Notes: a model not told the origin generated them from the letters alone. Shown: positions 1 through 11,253, numbered from the stretch's first letter. The stretch is 64,000 nucleotides of DNA from Cryptomeria japonica (GCF_030272615.1 NC_081405.1:472988008-473052007); one strand, 5' to 3'. Numbers and translations are program-made.

Positions 1-1028
1 ACTCTTTCTAGCTTGAAGGAGAGACTTAAAAGCACGAGGAAAACACAACTGAGAATTGGATTAACCACAAACAACATTTAGCAAATTAATTGGATGCTAT
101 CATATGCAATGGTATGATAATTTCTTTAGTGAAACCTATAATACGAAGTTTGCACTTTGCAAAAAAAGCTATTTAATATGACAAATGAACAAACACAAGA
201 TTACACAAGATAATTTAAACAATAATCTAGATAGAAAATAGCTGTAAAAATTACCATTTCATCCAATCTAAGTGCCTAAAACACTTATTTTAATGTTTTT
301 ACAAAGTTTTGCATAAGAAATAGTAAAAATGCTAACTAGAACTTATATGCTATGAGTATTTTGCTTGCTCACAAAGTAAGCTTATTATACAATTTTGGTC
401 CACAAATCTAGTACCTAAACAAGGAAATCTTCAAATAGATTTTTGTTAAGGATAACTATAAATAGCCGTTCTAAAAACATATTTCTTAGATTATGATATC
501 TTCTAAAAGTGATGATTATTAAAAGTAGCATGGGCTTAAAATAGCTAGTTTAATTTCTAGCTTGTGGTAGTGATTTTGATGCAGCTTTTCGACTTTGACC
601 ATTACATATCCATTGAAGAATGCGTGAAACCATAAAGATTTATCTTGGTGTGTTGAATTTGAATTCGTTCCTTGGAAACTTGTGTGAATTGTTGTTTAGT
701 ACAAGGATTTTGTTTGTGAGAAAGCAAACTATTAACCTTTGAAAAACTATGATGAAACTTAAAGAATTTGCTAGTCAACAAGATACCGATAAACTTGCTT
801 CAATGGCATCTTTTTGCAGATTTGGAGCTCTCTGTGTAGAGGGTGTGCTTTTGATCCCTTCTTGCACCTTTTGTTATAATTTGACGTTCACTTTGTCATT
901 TAAGTGTCTTTTCTTTTTGTGCACCCTTTTGGGCCTTCGAGAGCAATTTTCACATATGTTTTTTTTTTCAATTTTTCATTATCCAACCTCCTAGGGGTGT
1001 GCTTAAATACTTGGGAGCACTTCCCCAT
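1..1028. other. Unassigned flank with no supported gene
   Basis: AT-rich sequence in which I recognise no gene. An 81-codon open frame at 749-994 has no recognisable motif, sits beside poly-T runs, and is probably chance. The stretch at about 975-1028 (TATCCAACCTC through to CATGTTTT) is repeated imperfectly at about 8411-8470. The repeat shows what the site looked like before the TRIM element at 1034 inserted, and that both copies belong to an older decayed repeat. Confidence 0.5.
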
Positions 1029-1033
1029 GTTTT
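1029..1033. repeat. Target-site duplication GTTTT of the TRIM element (left)
   Basis: GTTTT precedes the element and recurs at 8322-8326 after its far end. A related uninterrupted site (CATGTTTTTACTTTG) near 8460 supports the boundary. Confidence 0.6.
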
Positions 1034-1194
1034 TGTTATGGTAAATCGATGTATTAAACAAAGAAGACGAAGGCTCCTTTAATAGATTTACAAAGATGAT
1101 GTTTCTAAATGAAACAATTGTGAACTGAAGACAGAATAGAAACTTCCTAAGGCAACTAAGATGACCATTAAAGAAACATTACATTATTTTAATA
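1034..1194 (-). repeat. TRIM 3' LTR
   Basis: This 161-bp segment is repeated at 1445-1559 plus 8275-8321, sharing TGTTATGGTAAATCGATG at one end and the ATTATTTTAATA end at the other. Differences are scattered substitutions. Confidence 0.7.
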
Positions 1195-1432
1195 CTTTCC
1201 CTTAATGGTCATCATTCTAACTACCCTACAAAAGGCATAATCTGCAGGCCTTTTGGTCACAAATGCAAAGAAGGCTGCCCCTTCTCTTTAGAACACTTTG
1301 CGACTCTCCCTGGATCTGCAGAATGTTAATGACCACAAACTAGGTATACTGAGTTCAACTTCTAAAACTGAAACCACGAGTTTTAGGAGAAATCGGTAAA
1401 CTGGTGAGGGAGTCAGACCCAGACCGGCTCCC

Positions 1433-1444
1433 GCTCTGATACTA
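1433..1444 (-). promoter_or_regulatory. Primer-binding site, initiator tRNA-Met type
   Basis: The minus strand reads TAGTATCAGAGC, immediately adjacent to the LTR that begins at 1445. It fixes the element's orientation and its Copia-type affinity. Confidence 0.7.
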
Positions 1445-1559
1445 TGTTATGGTAAATCGATGTATTAAACAAAGGAGACGAAGGCTCCTTAAATAGATTT
1501 ATAAAGACAATGTTTCTAAATTAAACAATCGTGAACTGAAGACAGAAAAGGAAACTTCC
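1445..1559 (-). repeat. TRIM 5' LTR, interrupted by element A
   Basis: First 115 bp of the LTR. The remaining 47 bp lie at 8275-8321, on the far side of element A. The interruption is flanked by CTTCC (1555-1559 and 8270-8274). Confidence 0.7.
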
Positions 1560-2735
1560 TGGTGCAGGAGCACCTAGTTTTGAGTGCAATTTCTTCATTT
1601 TGGTGTGTTTGTTCATAGTTTGGTTTTGGATGGTGAATAAGAGTCCTCTCATAGGTCCTCATATGTTTTGGAAATGCTTTGATAGGTTGAATGTCTATAG
1701 GACAATGCATTTGCTCAATTTTGGCTTGAAAGCCATTGTAAGCCTAAAATGGCATAATCTTGCATTTTGATGTAAAATGTCTTGAATAGCCTTGTTTGGC
1801 ATTGGGACATGTTAAAGTAGTGGTTTTTAGTCATCCTAGATGGTTTGGAGAAGGAAACAAAGCATGTAATGCAAAAATGCACCTTTTGGTAAAAGTTGTC
1901 AAAGTTGCTTGACTATTTTTTGCAATGTTGAGCAACTTTTTGCATTTTTGAGCAAAGGGTTGGTTAGGAAACCAATGGAGAGTTAGTTAGGCCAAAAATG
2001 GCATATAAATGCCTTGAGCATGAATGTAATGAGGTTGGTGAACGCCTGGAGCAGATTTGAATACAATTTGAAGACCATTTTTGAGTTTTTGCCATGTGTT
2101 TTCTAAAAAGTAGAGCAACAGTCCGTACCTAATGGATTGATTGCATTACTGTTCTTTGCTCATTGTTTTGTACATGTTCTTGTAGTGCTCAGGAAGCATT
2201 TTGATTAGTTTTAGTGCAGATTTGAATTGAGTTCTTAATTTTGTAAGCTCTCGGCCTGAGTAAGGGTTTGAGAGGCCCAAACATGGTTCCAGCTTGAAGT
2301 CCTTTGAGTTCTTCTCAATAACCCTTGGGACTCAAGCCATGGAACCATTGTACAGTGTATATAGTCTTTATTTTCCTTTGGAGGTCATTGAAAGGCCAAT
2401 GAGCATCATTTCCTAGGCGAGCTCAGTCATAGCCCGGTTAGGAAATGAGTGAAATTATGCAAATGCTTGTAGGGATGAGCAGGGTTGGAGTTGCAGAGTA
2501 ATTGGAATGAACAAGTGGGGTGTGGCAGAGCATATGTGTGAGTTTGGAGGTGAGGCAGATCAAGGAAGACACCAAACCCTTGGAAAAAGACCAAAACAAG
2601 CCTAAAACCCTCTAAAACAAGCATTTCTCGGGTTTCGTACTTGTACGGTCAGACTGAGTTTCCTCATTTCACAAATTGGAAAGTACTTCCAAAAGGGTAC
2701 TCGGATCACCAAAGAGTTTGTGTCGGTTTTTGTGG
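1560..2735 (+). repeat. Element A 5' LTR, 3' end deleted
   Basis: Matches 6950-7880 of the 3' LTR with scattered substitutions. It keeps about 258 bp (roughly 1750-2005) missing from the 3' LTR; the missing segment is bounded by the short repeat AAAATGGCATA, suggesting a microhomology deletion in the 3' copy. At about 2735 the match ends and gag begins at once, so the last 390 bp of this LTR, the primer-binding site and the start of gag are gone. The exact breakpoint is blurred over about 20 bp. Confidence 0.8.
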
Positions 2736-2736
2736 A

Positions 2737-3535
2737 TTTGTGAAGGTGGCCAAGTCTAGATTGAGAGGAGCAGCATTGACTTGGTGGAAATTTATCCAAG
2801 AAGAGAGGCAAAAAGAGAGCAGCATTGACTTGGTGGAAATTTATCCAAGAAGAGAGGCAAAAAGAGGGTAAGAACCCCATAGTTACTTGGAAGGGCATGT
2901 TAGCCAAGGTGAAAGAAGCATACATCCTTGAAGATTATGAAATCCAGTTGCACAAGAGGAGACAAAACTTGAGACAAAGAGACTTGGATGTGAGCAGTTA
3001 CACTGAGGAATTTCAGAAGTTGTGTTTGAGATCCAAGGTGGTAGAGGATGAGAGTATCAAGGTAGCTAGATACTTGAATGGCTTGAGATGGAATATTCAA
3101 GAGGAATTAAGCTTGTTAAGCCCCAATACTGTGCATAAGTGCTATCAACTGGCACTGAAAGTGGAGGAAAAGAGCAAGAAGAAACAAGAACAAAGTAACA
3201 GAGGCAGAGGTAGGGGAAGAGATGGCAGAGGTCAGAGAGGTAGTTTTGGTGGAAGAAGCATAGACCAAAGATCCCAAGGGGAATCCAAGTTGGTTGAGCA
3301 AAGTGGGGATTCCAATAGCAAGAGCAGCTATAGAGGAAGGGGATCTAGCAACTCTAGTAGAGGAAGGTCTAGTGGATCAGGAAGAGGGTCCTATTTTGCC
3401 ACCATGAAATGCTACAATTGCCATCAACTTGGACACCCGACCTATAGATGCCTTGAGAAGTCTTCTTCATCCCAAGGAGGTGAGAGGAGAGTAAATTATG
3501 CTCAAGAGGATGCAACAAACATGAAACCATCATAA
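2737..3535 (+). pseudogene. gag: Element A gag (5' deleted, frameshifted)
   Basis: Gag polyprotein relic that would form the particle packaging element RNA. The frame opens inside the capsid domain with AALTWWKFIQEERQKE. That segment is tandemly duplicated (49-bp units starting at 2769 and 2818). Because 49 is not a multiple of three, the reading frame shifts and continues in the frame open from 2825. The rest is a typical Retrotrans_gag domain (SYTEEFQKLCLRS, then YLNGLRWNIQEEL), an RGRGRG-rich basic linker, and one CCHC zinc knuckle CYNCHQLGHPTYRC near the C-terminus (C-x2-C-x4-H-x4-C). It ends at the TAA at 3533. Assignment as Gypsy Gag is secure. Confidence 0.85.
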
Positions 3536-3977
3536 GTGAGTTTGGATTTAGAGGTTGGAGAGAACCTCATGATAAGAAGAGTCTTGATTAAAGAACCAGT
3601 TAAGGAGGAACCTAGCCAAAGGAGATCCTTGTTTAGAATAAAATGCAAGATCATGGGAAAGGTATGTAGAGTGGTAGTGGATTCAGGATCCACAAACAAC
3701 AGTGTCAAAGGAAGCGGTGAGTAAGCTCAATTTGCCAAGAATACTACATAGTGATCCCTATAGAGTTACATGGCTCAACAAAGGGCAGCATGTTCTTGTG
3801 AACAAACAAACTTGGGTGGAGTTCACTATAGGAGGCTACAAAGATAGAATCTTGTGTGATATCTTACCCATGGATGCTTGCCATCTTCTCTTAGGTAGGC
3901 CATGGCAGTTTGACAGAAAAGCAATACACCATGGAGAGAAGAATGCTTATATCTTCCAAAAGGAAGGAACCACCTAG
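3536..3977 (+). pseudogene. pro: Element A aspartic protease (frameshifted)
   Basis: Retropepsin-like protease that would mature Gag-Pol. The catalytic motif VVDSGST is visible with its aspartate codon at 3680. About 35 bp later the frame is lost, and it resumes in the next frame from about 3702 (KLNLPRI, then the C-terminal PMDACHLLLGRPWQFDRKA, the usual flap and LLGRPW segment of plant chromovirus proteases). A stop ends it at 3975. The gap to RT (3978-4028) is in-family linker with no open frame. Confidence 0.75.
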
Positions 3978-4028
3978 AAAATCCAGCCCATTGGAGACCA
4001 AGTAGAGGGCAGATCCAAAGGTTCTAAT

Positions 4029-5481
4029 GTGCTGCTAGTTGGTGAGAAAGAGTTCATCAACACACTCAAGGAGGGAGAAGGAGTGGGGTTTTCCATTGTT
4101 GTAAAGCCAAAAGAGGACAACAAAGAGAAGAAAGTGTACATTCCTAAAGAAGTGCAGCAGGTCCTAAGTCAGTTTAAGGACATCATTAGTGATGGAACAT
4201 CAGCTACATTGCCTCCTCGACGTGCCATAAGTCACCAAATTGACTTTATACCTAGAGCTTCTTTGCCCAATAAGGCAGCTTATAAAATGACACTGGATCA
4301 GAACAAGGAGATAGCCAAACAAATACAAGAACTCCTAGACAATGGACTAATCAAGAAGAGCATCAGCCCATGTGCAGTACCCACCGTTTTGGCTCCAAAG
4401 AAGGGAGGTACTTGGAGACTTTGCATTGACTCTAGAGCCATAAACCGGATTACTATTAGGTATAGATTTCCCATCCCAAGAATTGAAGACCTGATGGATT
4501 GTTTGGGAGGAGCTGAATACTTCACTAAGATAGATCTCAAGAGTGGTTACCACCAAATCAGAATAAAGGAGGGTGATGAATGGAAGACAACCTTCAAGAC
4601 TACAGAAGGACTCTATGAATGGCTTGTTATGCCATTTGAACTCACAAATGCCCCTAGCACATTCATGAGACTCATGAATGAAGGACTCTATGAATGGCTT
4701 GTTATGCCATTTGAACTCACAAATGCCCCTAGCATATTCATGAGACTCATGAATGAAGTACTCAAGGACTACATTGGTAAATTTGTTGTTGTTTACTTAG
4801 ATGACATCTTAATTTTTAGCAAGTTTAAGATGAACATCTTAAGCATATAGAAATTGTATGCAGTAAACTATGTGATGAGAAACTAACCATCAATCTGGAG
4901 AAATGTGAGTTTATGAAACAGGAGTTGGTGTATCTTGGGTTTGTAGTCTCAAGAGGTGATTTGAAGATGGATACCTCTAAGGTGGAAGCCATAATCAGTT
5001 GGCCCACACCTACGACAGCAAGTGAAGTAAGAAGTTTCCATGGCTTGGCTCAGTTTTATAGAAAGCTCATCAGAGGGTTTATTGAAATATGTGCACCCAT
5101 GCTTGAGACAATCAAGGGAGGTATGAGAACCAAGTTTGTATGGACCAAGGAAGCACAAAGGGGATTTGATACTTGAAGACAAAAGTGGCTACTGAACCGG
5201 TACTTATCCTACCAAGCTTTGACAAACTCTTCACCATTGAATGTGATGTAAGCAACATAGCGGTTGGAGTAGCTTTGAGCCAAGACAATAGATCGGTTGC
5301 CTTCTTCAGTGAGAAGATCAATGATGCAAAGAAAAGGTATTTCTCCTATGATTTGGAATTGTATGCACTTGTCCAATCTCTTAGGAAATGGAGGCATTAT
5401 TTGCTGCCTAAGGAATTTGTGGTTTATATTGATAATCAAGCTCAAAAGCATTGGAGTGGAAAGTTTCAAAAATTTGTATGA
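4029..5481 (+). pseudogene. RT: Element A reverse transcriptase and truncated RNase H
   Basis: RT copies element RNA into DNA and RNase H removes the template. In order I see APKKGGTWRLCIDSRAINR, YFTKIDLKSGYHQIRI, LVMPFELTNAPSTF and the active site VYLDD (YLDD codons 4794-4805). A 75-bp in-frame tandem duplication (units at 4605 and 4680) repeats 25 residues around LVMPFELTNAP, which should disrupt the palm and thumb. The frame shifts after IFSKFK (4825) and continues in the frame of 4913-5176 (connection domain, [11 protein letters not shown]). RNase H runs 5173-5481 (TIECDVSNIAVGVALSQ, AFFSEKINDAKKRYFSYDLELYAL) and stops after VYIDNQAQ, where a deletion joins it to the integrase N-terminal region. 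Confidence 0.88.
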
Positions 5482-6927
5482 AGAAGATGAAGACTTTGCT
5501 GCTGCCTACAAGGTTTGCCAAGAGTTTGGAAACCATTTTCATAGTGAATATGCAGATTACACCTTGCAAGATGGCCTTTTATTCAAAGGAGGACAGCTAT
5601 GTGTGCCTAAAGGGTCTATGAGAGAAAACTTGATGCAAGAGAAGCACAATGGATGCTTGAGTGGACATTTGGTTTGAATAAGACTTTGAAACTTGTCCAA
5701 AGGTTTTACTATTGGCCTAAAATGCAAAGAGATATCAGGAGATATGTGCAGCAATGTGTAGTTTGTCAAAGAGCTAAGGGTACATCTTCCAATGCTGGAC
5801 TTTATCAGCCTTTACCTATCCCCAACCGGCCATGGGAGTGTGTAAGTATGGACTTTGTTGTTGGTTTGCCTAAAACCAAATCAGGATTAGATAGCATCTA
5901 TGTTGTGGTAGATAGGTTTAGTAAGATGGCTCATTTTATTCCATGCAAGGTCACTCATGATGCTAGCCACATTGCTCACTTGTTTTTCAAAGAGGTTATA
6001 AGAATACATGGTTTACCTATCAACATTGTGTCAGATAGGGATGCAAAGTTTATTGGTCATTTTTGGAAGACTTTGTGGCAAAGATTAGGTACTAATTTGT
6101 CTTTCAGTTCAGCTTATCATCCCCAAACGGATGGCCAAACTGAGGTGGTCAATATAACACTTGGAAATCTTCTTAGATGCCTGACAAAAGAGTATGGTCA
6201 AGCTTGGGATCAGATCATCCATCAAGCTGAATTTGCCTACAATGATAGTGTGAATAGGTCCACCGGTAAAAGCCCTTTTGAAATTGTGTATGGCATTCAT
6301 CCTAGAGGAGTTTTGGAGCTTAGAGATGTGGGAAAGATAGGACAGCAGAGTCGACATGCATTAGACATGGCTCACTCAATGCAAGAGGTTCATGAGCAGG
6401 GTAAGACAACCCTATTGGACACTACTCAAAGGATCAAGGAAAGAGTAGATGAGAAAAGAAAGGACATCCAATTTGTTGTTGGTGACATGATGATGGCTCA
6501 TTTGAACAAGGCAAGGCTTCATAAAGGTGTCCCTAGTAAGCTTCAGATGAGGAGGATAGGTCCTTGCAAAGTTTTGGCCAAATATGACAATAATGCATAC
6601 AAGATAGACTTACCCGGTGATATGGCCTTATCACCTATTTTCAATGTGGTAGATTTGTTGCAATATAAGGGCACACTTCTAGCAGAAGCTAGTAGAGTCT
6701 CAGAGGTCTCTCAAGCACTTCCAGACCTGCCCTTACTAGCTGCACCCATTCCCCAAGCCAAGAAGGTGTTAGATTCTAGAGTTTTGAAGAAAACAAGGCA
6801 TACCGCCTATATGGAGCACTTGATCAAATGGCAGCACCTTCCAGCATCAGAGGCTACTTGGATACCTGAGGCAGACTTCTCTAAGCATGGAGTTCCCCTT
6901 TCTTTGCTGCCTCAAGGAGTCACTTGA
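5470..6927 (+). pseudogene. int: Element A integrase with C-terminal chromodomain
   Basis: Integrase inserts the DNA copy. An upstream piece (YEEDEDFAAAYKVCQEF, GLLFKGGQLCVPKGSMRENL, to 5677) is in another frame from the core, open at 5653-6927 (424 codons). In the core frame I see the zinc-binding CVVC (residues 35-38) and the catalytic triad D67, D128 and E164 (MDFVVGLP, SDRDAKF, GQTEVVN) with the canonical 35-residue D-E spacing. A GPY/F-like module follows (QMRRIGPCKVLAKYDNNAYKIDLP), then a chromodomain at about residues 370-415 (SRVLKKTRHTAYMEHLIKWQ ending TWIPEADF). The chromodomain places the element among chromoviruses, which tend to target heterochromatin. The core and chromodomain are intact; the zinc-binding module is split by the frameshift. 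Confidence 0.9.
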
Positions 6928-6937
6928 CTTCTTTTCA

Positions 6938-6949
6938 TTTGGGGGAGTA
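6938..6949 (+). promoter_or_regulatory. Element A polypurine tract
   Basis: TTTGGGGGAGTA immediately precedes the 3' LTR that starts at 6950. It is the expected primer for plus-strand DNA synthesis. Confidence 0.8.
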
Positions 6950-8269
6950 TGGTGCAGGAGCACCTAGATTTGAGTGCAATTTCTTCATTTTGGTGTGTTT
7001 GTTCATAGTTTGGTTTTGGATGGTGAATAAGAGTCTTCTCATAGGTCCTCATATGTTTTGGAAATGCTTTGATAGGTTGAATGTCTATAGGACAATGTAT
7101 TTACTCAATTTTGGCTTGAAAACCATTGTAAGCCTAAAATGGCATATAAATGCCCTGAGCATGAATGTAATGAGGTTGGTGAACGCCTGGAGCAGATTTG
7201 AATACAATTTGAAGACCATTTTTGAGTTTTTGCCTTGTGTTTTCTAAAAATTAGAGCAGCAATCCGTACCTAATGGATTGATTGCATTACTGTTCTTTGC
7301 TCATTGTTTTGTACATGTTCTTGTAATGCTCAGGAAACATTTTGATTAGTTTTAGTGCAGATTTGAATTGAGTTCTTAATTTTGTAAGCTGTCGGCTTGA
7401 GTAAGGGTTTGAGAGGCCCAAACATGGTTCTAGCTTGAAGTCCTTTGAGTTATTCTCAATAACCCTTGGGACTCGAGCCATGGAACCTTTGTACAGTGTA
7501 CATAGTCTTTATTTTCCTTTGGAGGTCATTGAAAGGCCAATGAGCATCATTTCCTAGGCACGCTCAGTCATAGCCCGATTAGGAAATGAGTGAAATTATG
7601 CAAATGCTTGCAGGGATGAGCAGGGTTGGAGTTGCAGGGTGTTTGGAATGAACAAGTGGGGTGTGGCAGAGCATATGTGTGAGTTTGGAGGTGAGGCAGA
7701 TCAAGGAAGACACCAAACCCTTGGAAAAAGACCAAATTAAGCCTAAAACCCTCTAAAACAAGCATCTCGGGTTTTGTACTTGTATAGTTAGACAGAGTTT
7801 CCTCATTTCACAAATTGGAAAGTACTTCCCAAAGGGTACTTGGATCACCAAAGAGTTTGTGTGGGTCTTTGGGGAAATTGTGAGCAAATCCACAAAAACT
7901 GGTTAGGTAGGGGTAATTGGGGCTCTAGGGCTACTAGGCCTAGAAAATAGGGAAAGGAAGGAGTGATGGGGAAATGGATCAAACCCCTACTCAAAACCAG
8001 TTGATTACCCTTGGAAAACATCATGAACACTTACTACAACCTCTGCAAGCATTTGTTAGGAGTTTGAGAGTGTAAGGTTGGATTTACCCTTGTGAATCTC
8101 AACCATGCTTGAGCAAACAATGAGCACATCTTGATTGGGAGCACTCCTAGAGAGTTGAGGTGTCTAAATTGGTTAGTAGACCACATGAACAATGAATGGA
8201 GCCCACTAGGACAACACTTGACTGCCTTTTAACAAAGGATAGACTCTCTTTGAGTATACCTCCCCATCA
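6950..8269 (+). repeat. Element A 3' LTR
   Basis: Starts TGGTGCAGGAGCACCTAG and ends CCCCATCA, followed by CTTCC. It lacks about 258 bp present in the 5' LTR. Restoring that gives about 1,580 bp, close to the 1,621 bp of solo LTR Y. The last 390 bp have no counterpart in the deleted 5' LTR. Confidence 0.85.
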
Positions 8270-8274
8270 CTTCC

Positions 8275-8321
8275 TTAAGCAACTTAGATGACTATTAAAG
8301 AAACATAACATTATTTTAATA
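8275..8321 (-). mobile_element. Remaining end of the split TRIM 5' LTR
   Basis: TTAAGCAACTTAGATGACTA to TTTTAATA matches 1148-1194 of the other TRIM LTR. It continues the LTR interrupted at 1559 and is followed by the GTTTT target duplication (8322-8326). Confidence 0.7.
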
Positions 8322-8326
8322 GTTTT

Positions 8327-8658
8327 CACTTTGATATTTTGACATTAAGTGAATTCAGGCACCCCAAGAGGTCACAATGTACTTTTTCTTTTAATTTCCT
8401 ATTGGCAACTCAATATCCAACCTCTTAGGGTTGTGCTTGAGCACTTGGAAGCACTTTTTCATGTTTTTACTTTGATATTTTGACACTTCAATAACAATTG
8501 GTGTCCTTAGAGGATATGGTGCACTTTTGTCTTTTTAAAGCAAGATTTTGACACTCAAGTGGTTAGGTGCACATTCAAGGGGTGGAGTGTGGTTTTTGTT
8601 ATGTTTTCTCTATGACACTTTGAGGTAAGTCATCTGTGCTCTATTTTTCACTTAAGTT
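8327..8658. other. Non-coding flank with an old duplicated segment
   Basis: No coding potential seen. Around 8411-8480 it repeats, with about 15% mismatches by eye, the sequence to the left of the TRIM (975-1033). The two are probably neighbouring units of a decayed tandem repeat. Confidence 0.45.
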
Positions 8659-10185
8659 TCAAGAAGTTACCTTTTCATTCTAATTTGATCCAGAGTTTAT
8701 CCTTAAGTGAAAAAATGCACTTGTTTTCTAATTCATTATTGATATTTGCCACTTTTCTGAAAAAGTGCTTTTAAGTCACTTAAATGATTTCATTGTTCAT
8801 AGATATTGAATAGTGCAAGAAATTGACGACTTAAGCGAATCTTTGCCTTGCAGCATAACAATAATCCCTCTAGGAGTGTGGCCAAGATGTTTGGAGTCAT
8901 TTCATGTGACTTGCTTTTTTTATTTGAATGGTTTAGAGTTTAATAGATCCATTGCTGCAAGGGGTTGTCAATGATGTTACTATAATGAAGAGACAATTGC
9001 TGCAAAGTATACCTATTCTTACAATTTTGGCATGCTTGAAAAACCCCTCTTGTGAGTCATGCATATGTGTTACTAGAATTGAAAATAACAACATTGGCAA
9101 CTATTGATAAGGTCTGGGAATTGGCTTACAATCAACAAACAAGTCTATAATTATGAATTTGACTCAGTGTCAAGAAGTTACCTTTTTATTCTAATTTGAT
9201 CCAGCATTTGTCCTTAAGTGAAAAAATGCACTTGTTTTCTAATTCCTTATTGATATTTGCCACTTTTGTGAAAAAGTGCTTTTAAGTCGCTTAAATGATT
9301 TCTTTGTTCATTGATATTGAAAAGTGCAAGAAATTGATGACTTAAGTGAATCTTTGCCTTGCAACATAACAATAATCCCTCTAAGAGTGTGGCCAAGATG
9401 TTTGGAGTCATTTCATGTACCTTGCTTTTTTTATTTGACTGGTTTAGAGTTTAATAGATCCATTGTTGCAAAGGGTGGTCAATGATGTTATTATAATGAA
9501 GAGACAATTGCTGCAAAGTATGCCTATTCTTGCAATTTTGGCATGCTTGGAAAACCCCTCTTGTGAGTCATGCATATGTGTTACTAGAATTGACAATAAC
9601 AACATTGGCAACTATTGATAAGGACTGGGAATTGGCTTACAATCGACAAACAAGTTTATAATTATGAATTTGACTCAGTGTCAAGAAGTTACCTTTTCAT
9701 TCTAATTTGATCCAGAGTTTGTCCTTAAGTGAAAAAATGCCCTTGTTTTCTAATTCCTTATTGATATTTGCCACTTTTGTGAAAAGTGCTTTTAATTCAC
9801 TTAAATGATTTTTTTGTTCATTGATATTGAAAAGTCCAAGAAATTGATGACTTAAGTGAATCTTTGCCTTGCAACATAACAATAATCCCTTTAGGAGTGT
9901 GGCCAAGATGTTTGGAGTCATTTTATGTGACTTGCTTTTTTTATTTGACTGGTTTAGAGTTTAATAGATCCATTGTTGCAAAGGGTGGTCAATGATATTA
10001 CTATAATGAAGAGACAATTGCTGCAAAGTATGCCTATTCTTGCAATTTTGGCATTCTAAACCCCTCTTGTGAGTCATGCATATGTGTTATTAGATTTGAC
10101 AATAACAACATTGGCAACTATTGATAAGGACTGGGAATTGGCTTACAATCGACAAACAAGTTTATAATTACGAATTTGACTCTGT
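8659..10185. repeat. Three-unit tandem repeat, about 511-bp period
   Basis: Units begin at 8659, 9170 and 9681 with TCAAGAAGTTACCTTTT and run through shared landmarks (CTTAAGTGAAAAAATG, GATATTTGCCACTTTT, GTGGCCAAGATGTTTGGAGT, ATGCATATGTGTTA). Units 2 and 3 are closer to each other than to unit 1. There is no coding frame. A short satellite-like array or a repeated LTR segment are both possible. Confidence 0.85.
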
Positions 10186-10258
10186 ATGATTTTTTTTGTA
10201 TGGGTACAATACTACTAATGGTGGGAGTTTTTGAATACGAGTTGAAATGATAATTTGA

Positions 10259-10446
10259 TGTTGTTCTAACAAAGGAGACGAAGGCTCCTTAAATAAGCAA
10301 TTACATGCAAAGTTTCTAAAACAGAAACAAAATACCCAAAAGAAACATTCTAAATAAGAACAAACCACGAAAAGGAAATATCCTAAACCAACTAACTAAC
10401 CAAATGACCATTATAGAAACATTACATAATTACTTTAATACGCTCC
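10259..10446 (-). mobile_element. Second TRIM copy, LTR part
   Basis: ACAAAGGAGACGAAGGCTCC through ATGACCATT to TTTAATA matches the TRIM LTR at 1034-1194, ending at 10440. The six bases before insertion G belong to the polypurine tract, which is completed at 13272. The left edge is uncertain by a few bases. Confidence 0.6.
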
Positions 10447-11253
10447 TGTTGACGTGTCTAAAATCGCATTGCTACGACTCTATCCAGCCAACACAGAATA
10501 GAATGTTCTCGTTGAGTATCCTATCCTCTTTTGTATAAGGAATCCCTAATGCTGTTTTTAATTGATCAAAGGGGACAACCTCAAGGTTCCAAATGTCAGT
10601 TCTTGACTGCGGGATAACTGAACGGTTGATGTGTTTTGCTGGGAGCACAAGGGGACTTAGGTTTTGCAACAAGCTGGTTTGCATCTGATTCTCGAGCTGG
10701 GAAATAAAAGCAAAGGAGAAGGGTATAGGAGACCTAAAATTAATAAGACTGGTGTGTAGGTAGACAAATTTGACATAACCAATCCCTGCTTGGCTAGATT
10801 AACTCACAACCTCACAAGAAGGGTGCAATCTTCAAGGGGACTTAGAAGTTTTTTAGACTGTAGGTGCATGGCTAAGCACCCAATTCTGGCATAGCTCAGA
10901 CGGACACCTGCAATTGAACTAAGCACGATTTTTAAGGCTCAGACTAACCATACACAAGGATACACAATCAACATATCCTCAATGGTATGAGCTTGAATCC
11001 ATCAAATACCTGCACACCAAAAGGATTTATCTAAACTGCTGAAGGAAACCATGCAAACAGATTAAAACCAAGATGATAAAAACCAAATCAATGTCCATTA
11101 TATTGATTCTAGCTGCTATTACAACAATTTCTGCAACATTTCTATGCTACTACTAACTACTAAATTCTAACCTTCTAACAATCTAACCTATTCTAACTGT
11201 CTACAAAAACTCTAACCCTTAAAATCTAACCCTTTACATTGAGAGACACCCTG

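Larger units (their letters stand above)
1034..1559 (-). mobile_element. TRIM-like miniature Copia-type retrotransposon, main part (rest at 8275-8321)
   Basis: A minus-strand element of about 573 bp in total, split by element A. The 3' LTR is 1034-1194, the internal region about 250 bp (1195-1444), and the 5' LTR 1445-1559 continued at 8275-8321. Directly against the 5' LTR is a primer-binding site (1433-1444) that reads TAGTATCAGAGC on the minus strand, one base from the Copia site TGGTATCAGAGC complementary to initiator tRNA-Met. The short purine run AAGGGAAAG on the minus strand abuts the 3' LTR. The internal region keeps a degenerate piece of a Copia-type Gag zinc knuckle and no other coding sequence. 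LTR ends are TGTTA and TATTAAA rather than a clean TG/CA. The element must depend on proteins from elsewhere. Confidence 0.7.
1560..8269 (+). mobile_element. Element A: Ty3/Gypsy chromovirus, degenerate
   Basis: Plus-strand LTR retrotransposon with ends TGGTGCAGG and CCCCATCA and an exact 5-bp target duplication CTTCC (1555-1559, 8270-8274). The order is LTR, gag, protease, reverse transcriptase, RNase H, integrase, chromodomain, polypurine tract, LTR, which is the plant chromovirus order. It cannot be autonomous. The 5' LTR end, primer-binding site and start of gag are deleted. Gag is frameshifted by a 49-bp tandem duplication, protease and RT are frameshifted, and RNase H is truncated by a deletion into integrase. 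It lies inside the 5' LTR of the older TRIM. Solo LTR Y at 42806 is of a related family with the same terminal 18 bp. Confidence 0.9.

Noticed and set aside
749-994. 81-codon open frame as a gene
   Set aside because: No motif, poly-T rich end, no splice or promoter context; probably chance.
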